Source: Lachnospiraceae bacterium
GTDB lineage: Bacteria > Bacillota_A > Clostridia > Lachnospirales > Lachnospiraceae
Reading direction: 5' to 3'
DNA: 12,031 nucleotides
Assembly (NCBI GenBank): GCA_017416055.1
Contig: JAFQDI010000054.1
Location: 1-12,031 of the forward strand
Of the stretch, positions 7,802 to 12,031 are shown one piece after another. Numbering within the stretch: the first letter of the stretch is position 1; each line of letters opens with the position of its first letter. The notes beneath the pieces were generated by a model that did no database searches, was not told the origin of the DNA, and saw only the letters and a program-made list of their open reading frames with translations. A program made the position numbers and the translations under genes.

Positions 7802-8602
7802 ATGGATTTGCATGACTATAAGGATGTTGCGGAGAACTACGATCGATACCTTGATGTGATGTATAGTGAGCATTACAATTATGAAGGGTTTCAGGAGTTT
7901 TACCTTGAGTTAGCAAGAGAATATGGGCAAAAGGGAACGATTGACATTGCCTGTGGGACAGGTGCGGTTTTGTTACATTTGGCAGAGGCCGGCATTGACA
8001 TTGACGGAACAGATTTGTCCGAAGCGATGTGTGATGTGGCAAGGAGTAAAGCGGAGAGTAAGGGACTGCACTTGAATATCTTTCCTGCCAATATGACAGA
8101 TTTTAAAAGTGAGAGAAAGTATTCGTTGGCAATCATAGCGAGAAGCGGTTTTATGCATTTGCTGACACCGGAATTACAGAGGGCTGCGCTTTTGAACATT
8201 CGGGAGAATCTGGAGGATGGCGGTATTCTGACGCTTAACACGTTTGCACCGTACCCTCCGTTTCAGGCGGAGCAGATGAAGACGACGGACAACGATTATG
8301 TTTACCGTCTGGAGTACATTAACAGCGATGGATTCCGTGAAAAGATATATAACGCCATTTCCTACGACCCTTTGACGCAGATCATGTCCGGAAACTGGAA
8401 ATTTGAGACGTTCGATGAGACGGGAAGCAAAATTGCTGAGAGAGTCCGGCCATTAAAAATGCGTCAAACGTATAAACAAGAACTAATGTATTTAATTGAA
8501 CTTTGTGGTTATGAGGTTGTCCAGATATATGGTAACTATTACAAGAGTACCGAAGAAACCGGAAATTATGTTTGGATATTGAAAAAGAAATCGGCAGAAT
8601 AA
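7802..8602 (+). CDS. Class I SAM-dependent methyltransferase
   Basis: 266 residues from ATG 7802, with GAGGTG at 7791-7796, 17 bp after the broken methyltransferase. An N-terminal helix (DYKDVAENYDRYLD) is followed by motif I, IDIACGTGAVLLHLA (DIACGTG at 48-54), the acidic end of strand 2 in GIDIDGTDLSEAMCDVA, motif II with NMTDF, and a long C-terminal substrate region of about 110 residues rich in aromatic residues. This matches the Methyltransf_11/25 type found widely in Firmicutes. The substrate cannot be read from the sequence; small molecules are more usual for this type than nucleic acids. The frame is intact. Its adjacency to the other methyltransferase suggests a once-joint operon, though they are not close copies. 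Confidence 0.86.
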   Translation: MDLHDYKDVAENYDRYLDVMYSEHYNYEGFQEFYLELAREYGQKGTIDIACGTGAVLLHLAEAGIDIDGTDLSEAMCDVARSKAESKGLHLNIFPANMTDFKSERKYSLAIIARSGFMHLLTPELQRAALLNIRENLEDGGILTLNTFAPYPPFQAEQMKTTDNDYVYRLEYINSDGFREKIYNAISYDPLTQIMSGNWKFETFDETGSKIAERVRPLKMRQTYKQELMYLIELCGYEVVQIYGNYYKSTEETGNYVWILKKKSAE

Positions 8603-8630
8603 CCGTTGCTGATGGATCAAGGAGAACACC

Positions 8631-9122
8631 ATGCTGACAAAAGATATCGTAAAGAACTCCATGGAAGCCAAATGGCGCAAAAGCCAACTGAAGCTTTACA
8701 TTGTGATTCCCAGCATTTTCCTGCTGTTTTTGGCTTTTGTCGGTCTGTTCGCCGGCCTGCAGCACGGAGATTTTGCCCTTTCCTTTGAGGTTACCGGCAT
8801 CGTGATGCTGGTGTTTGCGCTGATGTTCTTGCCGTTTGTCCTCTTTTCCCTGTACAAATATCGGGCATTGTTTAAGAATCTGGATGACTATGAGATCTAC
8901 GAGGTGCGCTTGGATCGCCCGGGCACATCCTATTGGTATCGCGGAGCAATCTATTACACCGTGACCTTTGAGACGAAGGCGGGATATCGGGTCTCGATGG
9001 ACACGAAACCGCTGTGGTCCGGCGGGGCGTTTGCGAGTTTCCGTTTGGATGACTATAATAACAAGAAGATCGAGATTGCGTATAATCAAAACACGGACGA
9101 GATGATGGTGCTGGGGAAGTAA
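8631..9122 (+). CDS. Membrane protein with two TM segments and a C-terminal soluble domain
   Basis: 163 residues from ATG 8631 with AAGGAGA at 8619-8625. An amphipathic basic N-terminus (AKWRKSQLK) precedes TM1 at about residues 22-43 (LYIVIPSIFLLFLAFVGLFA) and TM2 at about 54-75 (VTGIVMLVFALMFLPFVLFS). A KYR anchor then leads into a roughly 85-residue beta-rich domain (YEIYEVRLDRPG, IYYTVTFETKAGYRVSMDTK, KKIEIAYN). The topology recalls DUF3592-like small membrane proteins, but the resemblance is general and I would not name a family. Base composition is somewhat higher in GC than in the genes just upstream. Function is unknown. Confidence 0.75.
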   Translation: MLTKDIVKNSMEAKWRKSQLKLYIVIPSIFLLFLAFVGLFAGLQHGDFALSFEVTGIVMLVFALMFLPFVLFSLYKYRALFKNLDDYEIYEVRLDRPGTSYWYRGAIYYTVTFETKAGYRVSMDTKPLWSGGAFASFRLDDYNNKKIEIAYNQNTDEMMVLGK

Positions 9123-9164
9123 TCAAGGTTTGTGTGAACAGTTGGACTGTGGGAGGAGTATAGG

Positions 9165-9857
9165 ATGATCAAAGCAGTGATTTTCGATATGTACGAGACG
9201 TTGATCACACACTATGAGAGTCCGCTTTATTTCGGCGAGCAGATGGCGGCGGATGCGGGGATTGCCAAAGAGGAATTTTTGAGACTTTGGAGAGCTGCGG
9301 ACTCAGACCGAACGGTAGGGAAACAGACGTTGGAGCAGCTGATAGAATCGATCTTGCGAAAAACGAACCGCTATTCTAAGCCGCTGTTAGAACATATCGT
9401 AGAGAAAAGAAAAGCGTCTAAGCGAGAGTTGTTTAGACATCTCGATCCGGAAATATTGCCGATGTTGGAGGGATTGAAAAAGCGCGGACTACTCATCGGT
9501 TTGATCAGCAATTGCTTCTCCGAGGAGGTTGGTCCGATTCGGGAGAGCGAGCTGTTTTCGTACGTTGATGTTCCCCTCCTTTCCTACGAGTTGGGGCTGA
9601 AAAAACCGGATGAAGCAATCTTCCTTCGCTGTATAGAAAAACTGTCGGTGAGTGCCGAGGAATGCCTCTATGTAGGAGATGGCGGCAGTTTTGAACTGGA
9701 GACCGCCACGAAGCTGGGAATGAAGGCGGTGCAGGCGGCATGGTATTTTAAGGACAGCGAGAATTACCCCTCGAAGCCAAAGAAAGAGTTTGCGCAGGTG
9801 GAGAGGCCGATGGCGGTGTTGGAGTATGCGGATGAATCTGGAGGATACAGATTGTAA
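9165..9857 (+). CDS. HAD-superfamily hydrolase (haloacid dehalogenase-like subgroup)
   Basis: 230 residues from ATG 9165, with GGGAGGAG at about 9150-9157. Motif I is FDMYET with nucleophile D8. Motif II is LISNCFS with S115. Motif III is GLKKPDE with K147. Motif IV is VGDGGSFELE with D172 and E177/E179. The insert between motifs I and II is a helical cap. Where phosphatases carry DxD, this protein has D8-x-Y10, the pattern of dehalogenase-type members and of some HADs in which the general acid is absent, so phosphatase activity should not be assumed. The substrate is unknown. It sits between a membrane protein and the YjbR-like gene, 27 bp from the latter, so co-transcription is likely. Confidence 0.87.
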   Translation: MIKAVIFDMYETLITHYESPLYFGEQMAADAGIAKEEFLRLWRAADSDRTVGKQTLEQLIESILRKTNRYSKPLLEHIVEKRKASKRELFRHLDPEILPMLEGLKKRGLLIGLISNCFSEEVGPIRESELFSYVDVPLLSYELGLKKPDEAIFLRCIEKLSVSAEECLYVGDGGSFELETATKLGMKAVQAAWYFKDSENYPSKPKKEFAQVERPMAVLEYADESGGYRL

Positions 9858-9884
9858 TCAACTGAAGAAAGCGGAGTAATAATC

Positions 9885-10343
9885 ATGACCACACGACAAC
9901 AAGTCCTCGATTTTGGACTTTCTCTCCCGGATACATACCAGGATGCACCCTTCCATGATGAGAACTGGCAGCTTGTCCGTATCCGCAAAAATAAAAAGGT
10001 TTTTCTATGGACCTACGAAAGGAACGGCCACATGTGCATTAACCTGAAGGTAGATCCGGAGTGGAGAGAGTTTTGGAGAAATGCGTATAGTGCAGTTCTA
10101 CCCGGTTATCACCAAAATAAGGAACACTGGAACACCGTGGTTTTGGATGGGACGGTGCCGCAGGATGTGATTGAGCAGATGATTGCGGAGAGTTATGATT
10201 TGGTGAAGATGAAAGAGCCGACAAGGCGGAACACGGAAAATGATGTTAAATTAGGAAAAAACTCCTATCTTACACAAAAACGGAAAAAATGCAAAAGTGT
10301 GTGCGATTATCTTACACAAAAGCAACATAAATTGACACAATAA
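9885..10343 (+). CDS. MmcQ/YjbR-family protein with an unusual Lys/Gln-rich tail
   Basis: 152 residues from ATG 9885, with GCGGAG at 9871-9876. Residues 1 to about 110 match the MmcQ/YjbR fold (DNA-binding-like, CyaY superfamily): LSLPDTYQDAPFHDENW, then CINLKVDPEWREFW, the signature LPGYHQNKEHWNTVVLDG, and IAESYDLV, where most members end soon afterwards. Residues about 111-152 are an extension rich in Lys, Asn and Gln. It contains LTQK at 129-132, LTQK at 143-146 and a terminal LTQ, spaced 14 and 7 residues, encoded by a 42-bp repeat. The tail is more AT-rich than the domain and probably arose by loss of an earlier stop or by repeat expansion. The molecular role of the family is poorly defined. 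Confidence 0.85.
   Translation: MTTRQQVLDFGLSLPDTYQDAPFHDENWQLVRIRKNKKVFLWTYERNGHMCINLKVDPEWREFWRNAYSAVLPGYHQNKEHWNTVVLDGTVPQDVIEQMIAESYDLVKMKEPTRRNTENDVKLGKNSYLTQKRKKCKSVCDYLTQKQHKLTQ
10248..10340 (+). repeat. Degenerate 42-bp (2 x 21-bp) direct repeat at the end of the YjbR-like gene
   Basis: TATCTTACACAAAA occurs at 10266-10279 and again exactly at 10308-10321, 42 bp apart. A third partial copy, TTGACACAA, lies at 10332-10340, 21 bp after the equivalent point of the second. The copies are in codon phase and encode SYLTQK, DYLTQK and LTQ. The spacings are also close to two and four helical turns. Confidence 0.7.
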
Positions 10344-10345
10344 GA

Positions 10346-10362
10346 GGCAGATATGATCTGCC
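10346..10362. repeat. Perfect 7-bp inverted repeat in the ilvB leader
   Basis: GGCAGAT-ATG-ATCTGCC, just downstream of the YjbR-like stop and 10 bp before the ilvB ribosome site (AAGGAGG 10372-10378). TTGACA at 10332-10337 lies upstream, but the nearest -10-like TATGAT (10352-10357, inside the repeat) is only 14 bp away, too close for a normal sigma-A promoter. It could be an operator or a small RNA hairpin; there is no T-run for termination. Confidence 0.5.
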
Positions 10363-10386
10363 GGGACAAACAAGGAGGACACTAAC

Positions 10387-12031
10387 ATGAAATTAACAGG
10401 CTCAGATATCTTCGTGGAAGTGCTGGTTGAGCAGGGCGTGGATACGATTTTCGGTTATCCGGGTGGCGCTGTGTTGAACCTGTACGACGCACTTTATAAA
10501 AATCAGCATCGCATTAACCACGTGATGACGGCCCATGAGCAGGGTGCGGCCCATGCGGCGGACGGCTACGCTCGTTCCACCGGCAATGTTGGCGTGTGTC
10601 TGGCAACCAGCGGCCCCGGAGCGACCAATCTGGTGACCGGCATTGCCACCGCGTACATGGATAGCATTCCGATGGTGGCGTTCACCGGCAATGTTGCGAC
10701 TTCCGGCCTCGGAAAGGACAGTTTCCAGGAGGTTTATATCGCGGGTATTACCATGCCGATCACGAAGCACAATTTCGTGGTTGATCGTGTGGAAGACCTG
10801 GCAGACGTGATGCGTCAGGCGTTCGAGATTGCGCAGACCGGACGAAAAGGCCCTGTCTTGGTGGATATTCCGAAGGATGTGTCCGCGGCGGTGTGCGAGT
10901 TTATTCCCGCAGAGAAGGTTTGCGATACATATGAGACCGTGATCGATGATGCGGCAATCGACCGTGTGGCGGCGCTGATCAATAATTCGGAGCGCCCCGT
11001 GGTGTATTACGGTGGCGGTGTGGTTGCCTCCGAGGCTGGCGAGGAATTGCGAACTCTTTTACACAAAGCGGAGATTCCTGCGACCTACACGATCATGGCG
11101 GCAGGTGCGCTGGGCTACGGAGAGCCGTTGAATCTGGGCATGGTGGGCATGCACGGGTTGAAGACGACTAATTTGGCAATCGATCAGGCGGATCTGGTTC
11201 TGGCGATCGGAACCCGCTTCAGCGATCGAGTAGCGTTGAATCCGAATCAATTTGCGAAGAGAGCAAAGATCGTACATATTGATATCGATCAGAGCGAGGT
11301 CAATAAAAATGTCCGTGCGGATGAGTTTATGATAGGGCAGGTGAAGGATATTTTAAGTGCACTCCTGCCGAAGGTGAAGGAGAACCGCCATCCTGAGTGG
11401 ATGAAGCAGATTGCTGCCTGGAAGGCGGAGGATTATATTCCGGTGGACAGTGACGAGGTGCTGAAGCCTCATCAGATGATTGATCTGGTGTGCAAGAAGG
11501 CGGGTGAGGATGCAATCTATGTCACCGATGTCGGCCAGCATCAGATGTGGGCGGCACAGTTCCTGCACCATGTGGGCAGCCGCAATTTCCTGACCAGCGG
11601 CGGTCTGGGCACCATGGGTTACGGCTACGGTGCAGCGCTCGGCGCGCAGGTTGCGAACCCGGACAAGCCGGTTATCCATCTGACCGGTGACGGATCCTTC
11701 CACATGAATCTCCATGAGGCATGTACGGCAGTCAGCTACAATCTGCCGGTCATCACCGTGATTTTCAATAACGCTGTTCTGGGCATGGTGCGTCAGTGGC
11801 AGGCTGCGTTCTACGAGAAGCGTTATTCAAGCACCGATCCCGGGCGAAAGACCGATTTCGTGAAGGTGATAGAGGGATTTGGCGGTAAGGGATTCCGCTG
11901 CACGAATCTTGCAGAACTTGAGGCGGCTCTCGATGAGGCGATGAAGCGGACCGGACCGGTGTGGATCGACTGTGTGATGGATAAGGACGAGAAAGTGCTG
12001 CCGATGATTCCCCCGGGAGCGACGGTGGAGT
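10387..12031 (+). CDS. ilvB: Acetolactate synthase, large (catalytic) subunit, 3' truncated by window
   Basis: 548 residues are visible from ATG 10387 (AAGGAGG at 10372-10378), with no stop before the window edge; the family is usually 550-570, so little is missing. The ThDP enzyme condenses two pyruvates to 2-acetolactate, or pyruvate with 2-oxobutyrate. N-terminal ThDP-binding domain: FGYPGGAVLNLYD and AHEQGAAHAADGYAR with catalytic E51. The central FAD-type domain contains GMHGLKTTNLAIDQADL. The C-terminal domain has GDGSF from 434 and the following NN, the thiamine-metal motif. FAD- and subunit-type features mark it as the biosynthetic form, not the catabolic AlsS. Codon use matches ilvC and ilvD and differs from the genes immediately upstream. 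It is separated from ilvD by about 6.5 kb, and no T-box-like element is seen in front of it. Confidence 0.97.
   Translation, partial: MKLTGSDIFVEVLVEQGVDTIFGYPGGAVLNLYDALYKNQHRINHVMTAHEQGAAHAADGYARSTGNVGVCLATSGPGATNLVTGIATAYMDSIPMVAFTGNVATSGLGKDSFQEVYIAGITMPITKHNFVVDRVEDLADVMRQAFEIAQTGRKGPVLVDIPKDVSAAVCEFIPAEKVCDTYETVIDDAAIDRVAALINNSERPVVYYGGGVVASEAGEELRTLLHKAEIPATYTIMAAGALGYGEPLNLGMVGMHGLKTTNLAIDQADLVLAIGTRFSDRVALNPNQFAKRAKIVHIDIDQSEVNKNVRADEFMIGQVKDILSALLPKVKENRHPEWMKQIAAWKAEDYIPVDSDEVLKPHQMIDLVCKKAGEDAIYVTDVGQHQMWAAQFLHHVGSRNFLTSGGLGTMGYGYGAALGAQVANPDKPVIHLTGDGSFHMNLHEACTAVSYNLPVITVIFNNAVLGMVRQWQAAFYEKRYSSTDPGRKTDFVKVIEGFGGKGFRCTNLAELEAALDEAMKRTGPVWIDCVMDKDEKVLPMIPPGATVE

Noticed and set aside
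8382..9089. 235-codon minus-strand frame across the second methyltransferase and the membrane protein
   Set aside because: It is antisense to two well-supported genes and shows no domain or initiation signal.

Overview
The window looks like chromosomal DNA of an anaerobic Firmicute of the Clostridia, most likely Lachnospiraceae. This is inferred from strong AGGAGG-type ribosome binding sites, a T-box-like leader before a branched-chain amino acid operon, a dihydroxy-acid dehydratase of the oxygen-sensitive type, and a small membrane protein paired with a YbjQ-family protein. No organism-specific marker is present, so the family-level placement is a judgement. Every convincing gene is on the + strand.

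Layout. (1) Positions 1-253 hold the 3' end of an AbrB-family (PF05145-like) membrane protein. (2) Positions 254-585 hold a good sigma-A promoter, then an antiterminator/terminator pair with T-box features. (3) Positions 586-3837 are ilvN-ilvC-ilvD: the acetolactate synthase regulatory subunit, ketol-acid reductoisomerase and dihydroxy-acid dehydratase. ilvC and ilvD are GC-rich with strongly biased codons. (4) Positions 3838 to about 10343 are a block of unrelated and mostly more AT-rich genes: a palindrome and promoter, a Phd/RelE-type toxin-antitoxin pair, an alpha/beta hydrolase broken by an in-frame stop, a small membrane protein overlapping ybjQ, an unrecognised protein coupled to a two-TM protein, a methyltransferase broken by a frameshift, an intact methyltransferase, a two-TM membrane protein, a HAD hydrolase and a YjbR/MmcQ-like protein with an odd repetitive tail. 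(5) From 10387 to the window end is ilvB, the acetolactate synthase catalytic subunit, with high GC and biased codons again; it runs off the right edge.

IlvB with IlvN condenses pyruvate (or pyruvate plus 2-oxobutyrate), IlvC isomerises and reduces the product, and IlvD dehydrates it to the 2-oxo acid precursors of valine, leucine and isoleucine. The most notable architectural feature is that the catalytic and regulatory subunits of one enzyme are separated by about 6.5 kb of accessory genes, two of which are broken.

I did not find a clearly new multi-gene system. The best leads are the reduced or atypical T-box leader, the uncharacterised 6129-6958 gene pair with its own promoter, the palindrome overlapping the toxin-antitoxin promoter, the 21/42-bp periodic tail of the YjbR-like gene, and the Gly-to-Asn change in the predicted valine site of IlvN.
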